From Epilithonimonas tenax DSM 16811 (GTDB taxonomy: Bacteria > Bacteroidota > Bacteroidia > Flavobacteriales > Weeksellaceae): DNA of 64,000 bases. Position numbers and translations under genes: made by a program. The notes beneath the pieces were generated by a model. The model had not been told where the DNA came from and did no database searches. It was given only the letters and a program-made list of their open reading frames with translations. Below, in pieces: positions 51,599 through 60,176 of this stretch. Where the stretch lies: contig NZ_AUAA01000021.1 in assembly GCF_000428485.1 (NCBI RefSeq), forward strand, positions 1 to 64,000. The letters run 5' to 3'. Numbering within the stretch: the stretch's first letter is position 1; every line of letters begins with the position of its first letter.

Positions 51599-52423
51599 AT
51601 GGCGAAAAATAAAAAGATAAATGTTCAAGGAGTTGATATTGTTTTATATGAAGACAATAGCAGTGATTTTATTTCTTTGACTGATATTGCAAGGCATAAA
51701 GATTCTGAAAATACAGATACTATTGTTCAGAATTGGATGAGAAATAGAAATACTGTTGAACTTTTGGGTTTTTGGGAAATGATATACAATCCCGATTTTA
51801 AACCCCTCGAATTCGAGGGGTTTAGGAAACAGGCTGGACTGAACAGTTTTGTAATGACACCCAAACGCTGGATAGATAGCACTAATGCAAAAGGAATAGT
51901 TTCAAAAGCAGGAAGATACGGAGGGACTTTTGCTCATAAGGATATTGCTTTGGAATTTGCATCGTGGATTTCTATAGAATTTAAACTGTATGTAATCAAA
52001 GAATTCCAACGTCTCAAGGATGATGAGAACAACCGATTGAACCTCGAGTGGAACTTACAAAGAACCATTTCCAAAATCAATTATCAGATTCATACAGACG
52101 CTATCAAAGCTAATTTGATTCCTAAAGAAATCACAAAACAACAATGTAGTTTTGTTTATGCTAATGAAGCAGATATGCTGAATGTCGCACTTTTCGGAAT
52201 TACAGCCAAAGAATGGAGAGACAACAATACTGAGAAAAAAGGAAATATTAGAGATGAGGCAACATTGGAACAATTGGTAATTTTGAGTAATCTTGAAAGT
52301 ATCAATGCATTTTTTATCCAGCAAAATCTGTCTCAACACGAAAGACTTGTTCAACTCAATAAAGTGGCCATCACTCAAATGAAATCTTTACTCGAAAATA
52401 ATAAACTTAAAACCATAAAATAG
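51599..52423 (+). CDS. KilA-N domain protein
   Basis: The 274-residue protein has an N-terminal KilA-N DNA-binding domain (about 5-140: ISLTDIARHKDSENTDTIVQNWMRNRNTVELLGFWE, then GRYGGTFAHKDIALEFASWIS and VIKEFQRLKDDE). A helical C-terminal part of unknown role follows. KilA-N domains are mostly viral or phage-associated; free-standing bacterial copies like this one are of unproven function. It starts 21 bp after the GH13 stop and ends 3 bp before the NTF2-like gene, so it is embedded in the carbohydrate locus. The DNA at 51799-51824 inside it is a perfect 26-bp palindrome. Confidence 0.85.
   Translation: MAKNKKINVQGVDIVLYEDNSSDFISLTDIARHKDSENTDTIVQNWMRNRNTVELLGFWEMIYNPDFKPLEFEGFRKQAGLNSFVMTPKRWIDSTNAKGIVSKAGRYGGTFAHKDIALEFASWISIEFKLYVIKEFQRLKDDENNRLNLEWNLQRTISKINYQIHTDAIKANLIPKEITKQQCSFVYANEADMLNVALFGITAKEWRDNNTEKKGNIRDEATLEQLVILSNLESINAFFIQQNLSQHERLVQLNKVAITQMKSLLENNKLKTIK
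51799..51824. repeat. 26-bp perfect palindrome inside the KilA-N gene
   Basis: The half-site TAAACCCCTCGAA at 51799-51811 is followed by its exact reverse complement at 51812-51824, with a GAATTC centre. In frame it encodes most of FKPLEFEGFR, using GC-rich codons (CCC CTC GAG GGG AGG) unlike the surrounding gene. Confidence 0.85.
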
Positions 52424-52426
52424 ATT

Positions 52427-52942
52427 ATGAAAAAATATTTTTCTCTATTACTGTTTCTAATTCTCTCTGTTTCTATTCCTCTTTCTGCCCAGAAAAAAGG
52501 CTTTTATGAGAATGTTCAAAAGAAGAATGTCAATAAATTATTAGATAACTTCAACACCTTTGCAGCCCATGCAGATTTCGATAAATACTTTGATTGTTTC
52601 GCGGAAGAATCTACTTTCATCGGAACAGATGCGACCGAAGTCTGGAACAAAAAAGAATTCAAAGAATGGGCGAAACCATTTTTCGATAAAAAAACAACCT
52701 GGAATTTCAAATCTCTGAAACGAAATATCTACTTCAGCAAAGACGGAAATTACGCTTGGTTCGATGAAATTCTTGATACGCAAATGAAAATCTGCCGAGG
52801 TTCCGGCGTTGCAGAAAAAATCGGTGGGAAATGGAAAGTGAAACAATACGTTCTTTCGGTAACAGTTCCAAATGAAGTGGTGGACGAAGTGGTGAAAATA
52901 AAATCACCGATTGAAGATGCTTTGATTCAGAAATTAAAATAA
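52427..52942 (+). CDS. Secreted NTF2/SnoaL-like protein
   Basis: The 171-residue protein has a signal peptide (MKKYFSLLLFLILSVSIPLSAQ) and a cone-like NTF2/DUF4440 fold: VNKLLDNFNTFAAHADFDKYFDCFAEESTFIGTDATEVWNKKEFKEWAKPFF, then YAWFDEIL and GKWKVKQYVLSVTVPNE. Such domains bind small ligands or act as hydrolases; the ligand here is unknown. It lies 3 bp after the KilA-N gene and 21 bp before the transporter gene, so it belongs to the same transcription unit. Confidence 0.8.
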   Translation: MKKYFSLLLFLILSVSIPLSAQKKGFYENVQKKNVNKLLDNFNTFAAHADFDKYFDCFAEESTFIGTDATEVWNKKEFKEWAKPFFDKKTTWNFKSLKRNIYFSKDGNYAWFDEILDTQMKICRGSGVAEKIGGKWKVKQYVLSVTVPNEVVDEVVKIKSPIEDALIQKLK

Positions 52943-52963
52943 TTATATACCTTAAAATAAACG

Positions 52964-54346
52964 ATGATAAAAAAAGTTAAACCCAATCTCTCCATCGCCC
53001 AGATTATCAATATGAGTATGGGATTTTTGGGAATCCAAATGGCATTTGGATTGCAAAACGGAAATGCGAGCCGTATCCTCGCAAACCTTGGTGCTGATGT
53101 CCACGAGCTTTCGTGGTTTTGGTTGGTGGCGCCTGTTACAGGATTGATCGTTCAGCCAATCATCGGTCATATGGGCGACAACACCTGGAGTCCGCTTGGC
53201 CGTAGAAAACCTTACTTTTTGATTGGTGCAGTCCTCTGTGCCATCGGTTTGGTTTTGCTTCCAAATGCGGCTTCCGTAACGCATATGATTGCAGCGAATG
53301 TTCTATTGTTAGCTGTAATTTTCCTAGCGATGATGGACTTTTCTGTCAACATTGCAATGGAACCTTTCCGGGCTTTGGTCGGCGATATGCTACCGAAACA
53401 TCAGGGAACTTTGGGCTTTTCGATCCAGACTATTTTGATTGGAATTGGAGCGGTGATTGGTTCAGAAATGCCAAACTGGCTGACAAAATTAGGTGTTTCT
53501 AATGTTGCACCGGAAGGCTACGTGGCAGATAATGTGATTTACGCTTTCTACGTTGGAGCAACAGTTCTGATTATTTCGATTCTTTATACGATTTTTACAA
53601 CTAAAGAATATTCACCGCAGGAATTTGCAGAATTCGAAGGTGGAAAAGAAGTGGCAGAAGAACATTCGAAGTTTTCTGATATGTTCAAGGATTTTGCAAA
53701 TATTCCTAATCTGATGAAGAAATTGGGAATCGTTCAGTTCTTTTCTTGGTTCGCACTTTTTACAATGTGGGTTTTCACCACGAGTGCTTTGGCGACGCAT
53801 CATTTCGGGCTTTCTCCGGAAGACACAAAATCGATTGAGTTCAACAAAGCTGGAGATTTGACCGGACATTTATTCGGTTTATATAATCTCTTTGCAATTC
53901 CATTTGCATTCTTACTAACGCCGATTGCAAAAGCTATTGGGAAAAAACAAACGCACGCTTTAGCTTTGGCAAGTGGCGGTTTGGGATTGATTTCAATGTA
54001 TTTTATCAAAGATACTTCTATGCTTTGGATATCGATGATAGGATTGGGATTTGCGTGGGCAAGTATTTTGGCAATGCCTTATGCAATGTTGATTGATGCC
54101 ATTCCTCAAAGAAAAATGGGCGTTTATATGGGCATTTTCAATTTCTTCATTGTAGTCCCACAAATCATCAACGGTGTGTTCGGAGGACCAATAGTTGCAA
54201 ATCTTTTCGGAAATATGGCGATTGATTACGTTGTCGTTGGAGGTGCTTGTATGTTGTTAGGTGCTTTGATTACTTTGATTTTTATCAAATCTCAGGAAGA
54301 AACTCCGAAAGAAATTGGAGAAGAAATCCAGCAGGTTCATTTTTAG
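52964..54346 (+). CDS. SLC45/GPH-like MFS sugar transporter
   Basis: The 460-residue inner-membrane protein has about 12 membrane spans and the SLC45-type signature near the N-terminus (IIGHMGDNTWSPLGRRKPYFLIGAVLCAIGLVLLPNAA). The signature RRKPY/F motif is shared with sucrose/maltose:H+ symporters found in Bacteroidota maltose loci. It probably brings maltose or glucose from the periplasm into the cytoplasm. It is the last gene of the starch locus and is followed by a terminator. Confidence 0.9.
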   Translation: MIKKVKPNLSIAQIINMSMGFLGIQMAFGLQNGNASRILANLGADVHELSWFWLVAPVTGLIVQPIIGHMGDNTWSPLGRRKPYFLIGAVLCAIGLVLLPNAASVTHMIAANVLLLAVIFLAMMDFSVNIAMEPFRALVGDMLPKHQGTLGFSIQTILIGIGAVIGSEMPNWLTKLGVSNVAPEGYVADNVIYAFYVGATVLIISILYTIFTTKEYSPQEFAEFEGGKEVAEEHSKFSDMFKDFANIPNLMKKLGIVQFFSWFALFTMWVFTTSALATHHFGLSPEDTKSIEFNKAGDLTGHLFGLYNLFAIPFAFLLTPIAKAIGKKQTHALALASGGLGLISMYFIKDTSMLWISMIGLGFAWASILAMPYAMLIDAIPQRKMGVYMGIFNFFIVVPQIINGVFGGPIVANLFGNMAIDYVVVGGACMLLGALITLIFIKSQEETPKEIGEEIQQVHF

Positions 54347-54360
54347 TAATAAAGTAAGTT

Positions 54361-54384
54361 GTCACACTGAGCTTGTCGAAGTGT
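54361..54384 (+). repeat. Short CTGAGC-GTCGAAG dispersed motif, second variant
   Basis: The segment contains CACTGAGCTTGTCGAAGTGT, which is itself an inverted repeat (CACT...AGTG) and shares the CTGAGC..GTCGAAG pattern with 6681-6703. It lies between the transporter stop and its terminator. Confidence 0.4.
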
Positions 54385-54393
54385 CTACTATAT

Positions 54394-54421
54394 AAAATCC
54401 ACCAATTCGGTGGATTTTTCG
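54394..54421 (+). terminator. Intrinsic terminator at the end of the starch locus
   Basis: Perfect 10-bp stem AAAATCCACC / GGTGGATTTT with a 5-nt loop, then further T. Confidence 0.92.
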
Positions 54422-54651
54422 TTTTTACTGATTAAAATTTTACCGAAAATTAAAATCTAAAGGTAAAAAATGAGATTCACAGTAAAATTTCAGGCATCGT
54501 AATTTTTTCAGCTTTCATAACTTGAGAACCAATACTTTATATCTAAATTTTGTTTTGATGAATATCGTAAAAATAGCACTATTTTATGTGTTTTTGATAA
54601 CTTTAAAAGCCATATTTTATGAAAGTGCCAATGTTTATTGGAATTAGTTTA

Positions 54652-54659
54652 TACATTTG
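54652..54659 (+). promoter_or_regulatory. -7 element of the ilv operon promoter
   Basis: TACATTTG, an exact TAnnTTTG match. The leader peptide ATG is 20 bp downstream, so the attenuator leader would be about 170 nt long before ilvE. The 230 bp upstream (54422-54651) show nothing else of note. Confidence 0.55.
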
Positions 54660-54678
54660 TACCGTTGAAAACAAACAG

Positions 54679-54735
54679 ATGAATAGCACAATCATTATTC
54701 TTGTCATTCTTGTCATTATCGGATTCCGATGGTGA
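54679..54735 (+). CDS. ilvL: ilv operon leader peptide
   Basis: An 18-residue frame, MNSTIIILVILVIIGFRW, ends at TGA 54733-54735. Codons 5-14 (54691-54720) are ten consecutive Ile, Leu and Val codons (six Ile, two Leu, two Val), the amino acids made by the operon downstream. It lies between the promoter and a terminator/antiterminator pair ahead of ilvE. This is the classical arrangement for ribosome-mediated attenuation: scarcity of charged tRNA-Ile, -Val or -Leu stalls the ribosome on the run. The symbol ilvL is used by analogy with enterobacteria. Confidence 0.85.
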   Translation: MNSTIIILVILVIIGFRW

Positions 54736-54806
54736 GTGATGGCTTGTACTAATTATTGAATTTGAAATAATACAAACCATTCTCATCACGAGGATGGTTT
54801 TTTTTT
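54736..54806 (+). promoter_or_regulatory. ilv attenuator: antiterminator and terminator hairpins
   Basis: Terminator: AAACCATTCT (54774-54783) pairs with AGGATGGTTT (54791-54800) around a 7-nt loop and runs into T54801-54806. Antiterminator: ATGGCTTGT (54739-54747) plus ATTATT (54752-54757) can pair with AATAAT (54766-54771) plus ACAAACCAT (54772-54780), which uses up the left arm of the terminator. A ribosome ending at the leader stop (54733-54735) would cover the first antiterminator arm and allow termination. A ribosome stalled on the Ile/Leu/Val codons would leave it free and allow readthrough. Confidence 0.82.
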
Positions 54807-54837
54807 GAAAAATGGATAAAATTAAAAATAATAAAGA

Positions 54838-55740
54838 ATGTATTACAATGACGACAGTGTTCTCTTTTTTGATGGGGAATATGTGAAAGCAAAAGAAGCC
54901 AAGACCGATTTGTACGGTCAATCGTTACACTACGGATATGCTGTTTTCGAAGGGATTAAATCTTATAAAACCGCGAACGGAACCAAGATTTTCAAAGCAG
55001 AGGAGCATTACGACAGACTAAGAAAGTCTGCACAAACGATGATGATACCTTTCGATTATTCAACCGAAGAAATGATGGAAGCAACCTACAAATTATTGGA
55101 GATTAATAATTTATCAAACGCTTACATTCGCCCATTGGTCATTTGTTCTCCAAATATGGCTTTATCAAAAGGACAAAAAAGTTATCTCGTCATCGAGGTC
55201 TGGAATTGGGACAACGGTTATATGGCCAATCAGATGAGAATTATGACGTCATCATTCGAACGTCCAAATCCAAAAGCTTTCAAGGTTGAAGCAAAAGTAA
55301 GCGGTCATTATGTGAATTCGATTTTGGCTTGCCAGGAAGCTAAGGATAAAGGTTTTGATGAAGCTTTGGTTTTAGATGCTGACGGAAATGTAGCAGAAAG
55401 TTCCGGCGCCAATATCTTCTTCGAAAAAGACGGTAAACTTTTCACACCTGCAAAAGGCAGTATTCTTCCCGGAATCACAAGAGAAACAGTTTTCGAAATC
55501 TGCGACCAACTGGGAATTCCTTACGAGGAAAAATGCTTCAAACCAGAAGAAATGAAAGGCGCAGACGCCGGTTTTTTCTGTGGAACTGCAGCCGAAATCG
55601 TAGCATTAGGTTCTCTTGATGATGTTCCTTTCAAATTGAATTGGGAAGAAAGTGTAGCATCGAAAGTCCAACAAGCTTACCGTCATTTGGTGTTAGAAGC
55701 AGATTATTCTTATTTAAAAAAAGACCTTCAATATGTGTAA
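54838..55740 (+). CDS. ilvE: Branched-chain amino acid aminotransferase
   Basis: The 300-residue fold-type IV PLP enzyme catalyses the last transamination step to Ile, Val and Leu. The N-terminal [35 protein letters not shown] is characteristic. The PLP lysine is K153 ([12 protein letters not shown]). The [21 protein letters not shown] and [16 protein letters not shown] motifs confirm the class. It is the first structural gene after the attenuator. Its stop overlaps the start of ilvD by 8 bp, so the two are translationally coupled. Confidence 0.96.
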   Translation: MYYNDDSVLFFDGEYVKAKEAKTDLYGQSLHYGYAVFEGIKSYKTANGTKIFKAEEHYDRLRKSAQTMMIPFDYSTEEMMEATYKLLEINNLSNAYIRPLVICSPNMALSKGQKSYLVIEVWNWDNGYMANQMRIMTSSFERPNPKAFKVEAKVSGHYVNSILACQEAKDKGFDEALVLDADGNVAESSGANIFFEKDGKLFTPAKGSILPGITRETVFEICDQLGIPYEEKCFKPEEMKGADAGFFCGTAAEIVALGSLDDVPFKLNWEESVASKVQQAYRHLVLEADYSYLKKDLQYV

Positions 55741-57418
55741 CGTAGAACTTAATAAATATTCCAAAACACTGACGAAAGACCCGACGCAACCAGCCACTCA
55801 GGCAATGTTTTACGGAATTGGTTTTGAAGAAGAGGATTTTGACAAAGCACAAATCGGAATCGCAAGTATGGGCTACGACGGCAACACTTGCAATATGCAC
55901 CTGAACGGTTTGGCTGAGATTGTGAAAAAAGGCGTCAAAGAACAAAACTTAGTCGGATTGATGTTCCACACTATTGGAATCAGTGACGGAATGACCAATG
56001 GAACAGACGGAATGCGTTATTCGCTGGTAAGCCGCGATATCATTGCAGATTCCATCGAAGCCGTTTGCGCTGGTCAATATTACGACGGATTGATTACCGT
56101 TCCAGGTTGCGATAAAAATATGCCAGGTTCTTTGATGGCGATGGCAAGATTGGATAGACCTTCAATTATGATTTATGGTGGAAGTATTGCGCCCGGACAT
56201 TACAAAGGTCAGGATTTGAACATCGTTTCGGCTTTCGAAGCTTTGGGAAATAAAATCGCAGGAAAAATTTCTGATGAGGATTTCAAAGGCGTGATAAAAA
56301 ATTCCTGTCCAAGCGCCGGTGCTTGCGGCGGAATGTACACAGCCAACACAATGGCGTCGGCGATTGAAGCACTCGGAATGAGTTTGCCGTATTCTTCATC
56401 TTATCCAGCTTTAAGCAAAGAAAAAAAAGAAGAATGCCAATTCGCTGGTCATTATGTGAAAATCCTTTTGGAGAAAGACATCAAACCATCCGACATAATG
56501 ACGCCAAAAGCCTTCGAAAATGCTTTACGGTTGATTATGATTTTAGGCGGAAGTACCAACGCTGTTCTTCATTTTATCGCGATTGCAAAATCCATCGGAT
56601 ACGATTTGACTTTGGACGATTTCCAAAAAATAAGCGATGAAACTCCATTTTTAGCTGACCTTAAGCCTAGTGGAAAATACCTGATGGAAGACCTTCACAA
56701 TGTGGGCGGCGTTCCGGCAGTGATGAAGTATCTATTGGATCTGGGCTTGCTCCACGGCGATTGCTTGACGGTAACAGGCAAAACGATTGCTGAAAATCTA
56801 GAACACGTCACATCAATTATCGATAGACAACAAAATATCATTCACGATATCAAAGACCCAATCAAAGCGACAGGACATATTCGGATTCTCTACGGAAATC
56901 TTGCTGAAAAAGGTTCTGTGGCGAAAATTACAGGAAAAGAAGGCGATTATTTCAAAGGAACAGCCATCGTTTTTGACGGTGAAAAAGAATTTATCAAAGG
57001 CATCGAAGACAAAAAAATCCAAGAAGGAAATGTAGTTGTTATCAAGAACGAAGGTCCAAAAGGCGCACCCGGAATGCCGGAAATGCTGAAACCAACATCC
57101 GCATTAATGGGCTCTGGTTTGGGCAAAAACGTGGCCTTGATTACCGATGGTAGATTTTCCGGAGGAACGCACGGTTTTGTGGTGGGTCACATTACGCCGG
57201 AAGCCTTCTCCGGAGGTCTGATTGGCTTAATAAAAGATGGCGACGTGATAGAACTGGATGCAGAAAAAAATACCATCAATGCACTTCTCTCAGAGGAAGA
57301 AATTGCCAAAAGAAAAGCCGGATTTCAACAGCCAGATTATAAGGTGAAAAAAGGTGTGCTGTACAAATATGCTAAATCCGTAGCAGATGCGTCACAAGGT
57401 TGTGTGACCGATTTGTAA
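55733..57418 (+). CDS. ilvD: Dihydroxy-acid dehydratase
   Basis: The 561-residue enzyme dehydrates 2,3-dihydroxy-isovalerate and -methylvalerate to the keto acids. Iron-sulfur and active-site motifs are [15 protein letters not shown] and [18 protein letters not shown]. The C-terminal [23 protein letters not shown] holds the catalytic serine. Overlap with ilvE is 8 bp. The start at 55733 is an ATG (ATGTGTAAC) that reads [11 protein letters not shown] 290-bp spacer with repeat copy E follows, before ilvB. Confidence 0.96.
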   Translation: MCNVELNKYSKTLTKDPTQPATQAMFYGIGFEEEDFDKAQIGIASMGYDGNTCNMHLNGLAEIVKKGVKEQNLVGLMFHTIGISDGMTNGTDGMRYSLVSRDIIADSIEAVCAGQYYDGLITVPGCDKNMPGSLMAMARLDRPSIMIYGGSIAPGHYKGQDLNIVSAFEALGNKIAGKISDEDFKGVIKNSCPSAGACGGMYTANTMASAIEALGMSLPYSSSYPALSKEKKEECQFAGHYVKILLEKDIKPSDIMTPKAFENALRLIMILGGSTNAVLHFIAIAKSIGYDLTLDDFQKISDETPFLADLKPSGKYLMEDLHNVGGVPAVMKYLLDLGLLHGDCLTVTGKTIAENLEHVTSIIDRQQNIIHDIKDPIKATGHIRILYGNLAEKGSVAKITGKEGDYFKGTAIVFDGEKEFIKGIEDKKIQEGNVVVIKNEGPKGAPGMPEMLKPTSALMGSGLGKNVALITDGRFSGGTHGFVVGHITPEAFSGGLIGLIKDGDVIELDAEKNTINALLSEEEIAKRKAGFQQPDYKVKKGVLYKYAKSVADASQGCVTDL

Positions 57419-57444
57419 AATGATGATGAATGAGATATTATTTT

Positions 57445-57578
57445 GGGCAGCTTTTCCGTCCTCCACTGCCAAACCTAACGGAGTGGTTCGAAGAAGTCAA
57501 TCTTTTTTGCAGACGATTTCAGTTTAAAATATCACTTGATTACCACGCAAAAAAGGATTTCCGTTCAGGCCGGGCTGC
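57445..57578 (+). repeat. Dispersed palindromic element, subfamily 2, copy E
   Basis: Starts GGGCAGCTTTTCCGTCC and ends GGATTTCCGTTCAGGCCG plus GGCTGC. A hairpin CCACT...AGTGG sits in the left half, whereas copy A has the same hairpin in the right half. It lies inside the ilv operon between ilvD and ilvB, so it is transcribed as part of the mRNA. Confidence 0.65.
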
Positions 57579-57708
57579 AATCGTATGGCGTTCCAAAATA
57601 ATGCAATTACAAAGACTCTGAAGGATTCAATAGCAGTAGCCGTTGGTGAAATCGAGGAACGAGATTGGGCGAAGCCAAACCTATGAAGACATATAAAAAA
57701 CATTTAAA

Positions 57709-59451
57709 ATGAATGATACCATTTCAAAAATAGAAAACACAGAATCACAGCCGCAGAAAACGATAGAAATCTCCGGTTCAAAAGCTGTTTTAGAAGCACT
57801 ATTGCAGGAAAATGTGCATACCGTTTTCGGGTATCCCGGTGGCGCTATTATGCCTATCTACGATGCATTGTACGATTATTCCGAAAAACTGAAACATATT
57901 TTGGTTCGCCACGAGCAAGGTGCTATCCACGCTGCTCAGGGATTTGCAAGAACTTCCGGGAGAACGGGCGTTGTGTTTGCAACCAGCGGCCCTGGCGCCA
58001 CCAATTTGGTGACAGGCTTGGCAGATGCCATGATAGACAGCAATCCAATTGTCTGCATCACAGGTCAGGTTTTTGCCTCACTTTTGGGAACGGATGCTTT
58101 TCAGGAGACAGATGTTATTAATATTACAACACCTGTGACCAAATGGAATTACCAGGTGACAGATGCCACAGAAATTCCCGAAGCAATGGCCAAGGCTTTT
58201 CATATTGCAAGCACCGGTCGGCCTGGGCCCGTCTTGATCGATATTACTAAAAATGCACAGATGCAGCTTTTTGAATATGAGGGTTATAAAAAATGCAATC
58301 ACATCCGAAGTTATCGTCCCGAACCGGAAATTAGAAATGAATATATAGAGCAGGCTGCGGAAGTGATTAATCATGCAAAAAAACCATTTGTCATATTTGG
58401 GCAAGGCGTCATTTTGGGAAAAGCGGAAAAAGAATTCAGGGCTTTTATAGAACGGGTTAATCTTCCCGCAGCGGCAACGGTAATGGGGCTTAGTGCTTTG
58501 GAGACCAGTCATCCACTCCACGTGGGAATGTTGGGAATGCACGGCAATTACGCCCCAAATGTAATGACTAATGAATGTGATGTTCTCATTGCAGTCGGGA
58601 TGCGTTTTGATGACCGAGTAACTGGTCGATTGGACAAATATGCGAAACAGGCCAAAGTTATTCACTTAGATATTGATCCTGCTGAGATCGATAAAAATGT
58701 GAAAACCACCGTTCCGGTTTGGGGAAATTGCAAAAAAACATTGCCACTTTTGACGGCACTTCTTAAAGATAATGACCATTCTGCTTGGCTTGCCGAATTC
58801 CGTGAGTTGGAAAAAGAAGAAATCAAAGAAGTCATTCAACAAGAACTCAACCCAACAACCGACGCTTTGACAATGGGAGAAGTCATCAGAGTTCTGAATG
58901 AATGGACCCATGGAGACGCGATCATTGCAACAGATGTTGGTCAGCATCAGATGGTTGCAAGTAGGTATGCGAAGTTTAATCAATCAAAATCCTGGGTGAC
59001 TTCAGGTGGTTTGGGAACGATGGGATTTGGTTTGCCTGCTGCTATTGGTGCTTGGTACGGTGCGCCGGAAAAAACAGTGGTTACGATTATTGGTGATGGT
59101 GGATTTCAAATGACTTTGCAGGAACTGGGAACTATTATGCAGTTTGGTGCGAAAGTCAAAATTATAATCCTCAATAATGAATTTCTCGGAATGGTAAGAC
59201 AGTGGCAGCAGCTCTTCAATGAGAAACGCTATTCTTTCGTAAATATCACAAGTCCGGATTTCGTCGCAGTGGCAAAAGCTTATGGTATAGACGGACAAAG
59301 GATTTCCAAAAGACCAGATTTGAAAAAGGCGTTGGGAGCAATGCTGAATCACGATAGTGCTTATCTTCTTGAAGTCTTGGTGGGCAAAGAAAACAACGTA
59401 TTCCCAATGGTGACGCAAGGTTCATCGGTTTCCGAAATCAGACTTAAATAA
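57709..59451 (+). CDS. ilvB: Acetolactate synthase, large (catalytic) subunit
   Basis: The 580-residue TPP/FAD enzyme condenses pyruvate with pyruvate or 2-ketobutyrate, the first common step to Val and Ile. It shows the N-terminal PYR domain with VFGYPGGAIMPIYDAL and VRHEQGAIHAAQGFAR (TPP-activating Glu), an FAD-binding middle domain, and the TPP-binding motif GDGGFQMTLQELGT...NNEFLGMVRQWQ in the PP domain. The regulatory subunit ilvN follows after 7 bp. Confidence 0.96.
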   Translation: MNDTISKIENTESQPQKTIEISGSKAVLEALLQENVHTVFGYPGGAIMPIYDALYDYSEKLKHILVRHEQGAIHAAQGFARTSGRTGVVFATSGPGATNLVTGLADAMIDSNPIVCITGQVFASLLGTDAFQETDVINITTPVTKWNYQVTDATEIPEAMAKAFHIASTGRPGPVLIDITKNAQMQLFEYEGYKKCNHIRSYRPEPEIRNEYIEQAAEVINHAKKPFVIFGQGVILGKAEKEFRAFIERVNLPAAATVMGLSALETSHPLHVGMLGMHGNYAPNVMTNECDVLIAVGMRFDDRVTGRLDKYAKQAKVIHLDIDPAEIDKNVKTTVPVWGNCKKTLPLLTALLKDNDHSAWLAEFRELEKEEIKEVIQQELNPTTDALTMGEVIRVLNEWTHGDAIIATDVGQHQMVASRYAKFNQSKSWVTSGGLGTMGFGLPAAIGAWYGAPEKTVVTIIGDGGFQMTLQELGTIMQFGAKVKIIILNNEFLGMVRQWQQLFNEKRYSFVNITSPDFVAVAKAYGIDGQRISKRPDLKKALGAMLNHDSAYLLEVLVGKENNVFPMVTQGSSVSEIRLK

Positions 59452-59458
59452 AATACAA

Positions 59459-60049
59459 ATGGAAAAACAAGAATTTACCATCACCTTATACACAGAAAAT
59501 TCTGTTGGGTTAATCGGCAGAATATCAGGCATCTTCTCACGCAGAAAAATCAATATCGAGAGTTTGAATACATCACCTTCCGAGGTAGATGGTATTCATA
59601 GATTCACGATTGTTATTAATGAAATTGATGAGGTAGTAAGAAAACTCTGCCGACAGTTGGAAAAGCAGATCGATATTATGAAAGCATATTACAACACCGA
59701 TGATGAGATCGTTTGGCAGGAGCAGGCACTTTACAAAGTTCCGGCAAATGTCGTGACAGAAAAAGTGTACGTCGAAAGATTACTTCGTCAATACGGTGCA
59801 TCTACGGTTGTGATTCGACAAGATTATATCGTTTTCGAAACAGCAGGACATCGTGAAGAAATAGACCGACTGACCGAAGAACTCAACAAATACGGTCTCA
59901 TCGAATTTGTACGCGGCGCAAGAATCGCTATCATCAAAAACAGCAGAGGAATCCACGACAAAGTCCTCGAATTCGAGAGAAGTGAACCTTCCGCCGAAAT
60001 TATAGAAAACGAATTTCTGGACAAACGAGACGACGTTTTCACAATGTAA
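59459..60049 (+). CDS. ilvN: Acetolactate synthase, small (regulatory) subunit
   Basis: The 196-residue protein begins with an ACT domain (EFTITLYTENSVGLIGRISGIFSRRKINIESLNTSPSEVDGIHRFTIVI) that binds valine for feedback inhibition. The C-terminal ALS_ss_C-type domain (about 95-180) contacts the large subunit. It is longer than the ~163-residue E. coli IlvH by a C-terminal extension. It is 7 bp after ilvB, indicating stoichiometric expression. Confidence 0.95.
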   Translation: MEKQEFTITLYTENSVGLIGRISGIFSRRKINIESLNTSPSEVDGIHRFTIVINEIDEVVRKLCRQLEKQIDIMKAYYNTDDEIVWQEQALYKVPANVVTEKVYVERLLRQYGASTVVIRQDYIVFETAGHREEIDRLTEELNKYGLIEFVRGARIAIIKNSRGIHDKVLEFERSEPSAEIIENEFLDKRDDVFTM

Positions 60050-60176
60050 ATAAAAAACTGATCTAAGCGTAAGCGCCTTAGTGAATTTAAAGCATTGAGT
60101 TAAAAAAAGCTTTGTGCGCTTTGTGTTCAAAATTCGAATCATTTATCAATAATCACTTATCAACAATAAAAATATA

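Noticed and set aside
58078-58665. Long leftward frame of 195 codons inside ilvB
   Set aside because: Antisense shadow of a strongly conserved acetolactate synthase gene.
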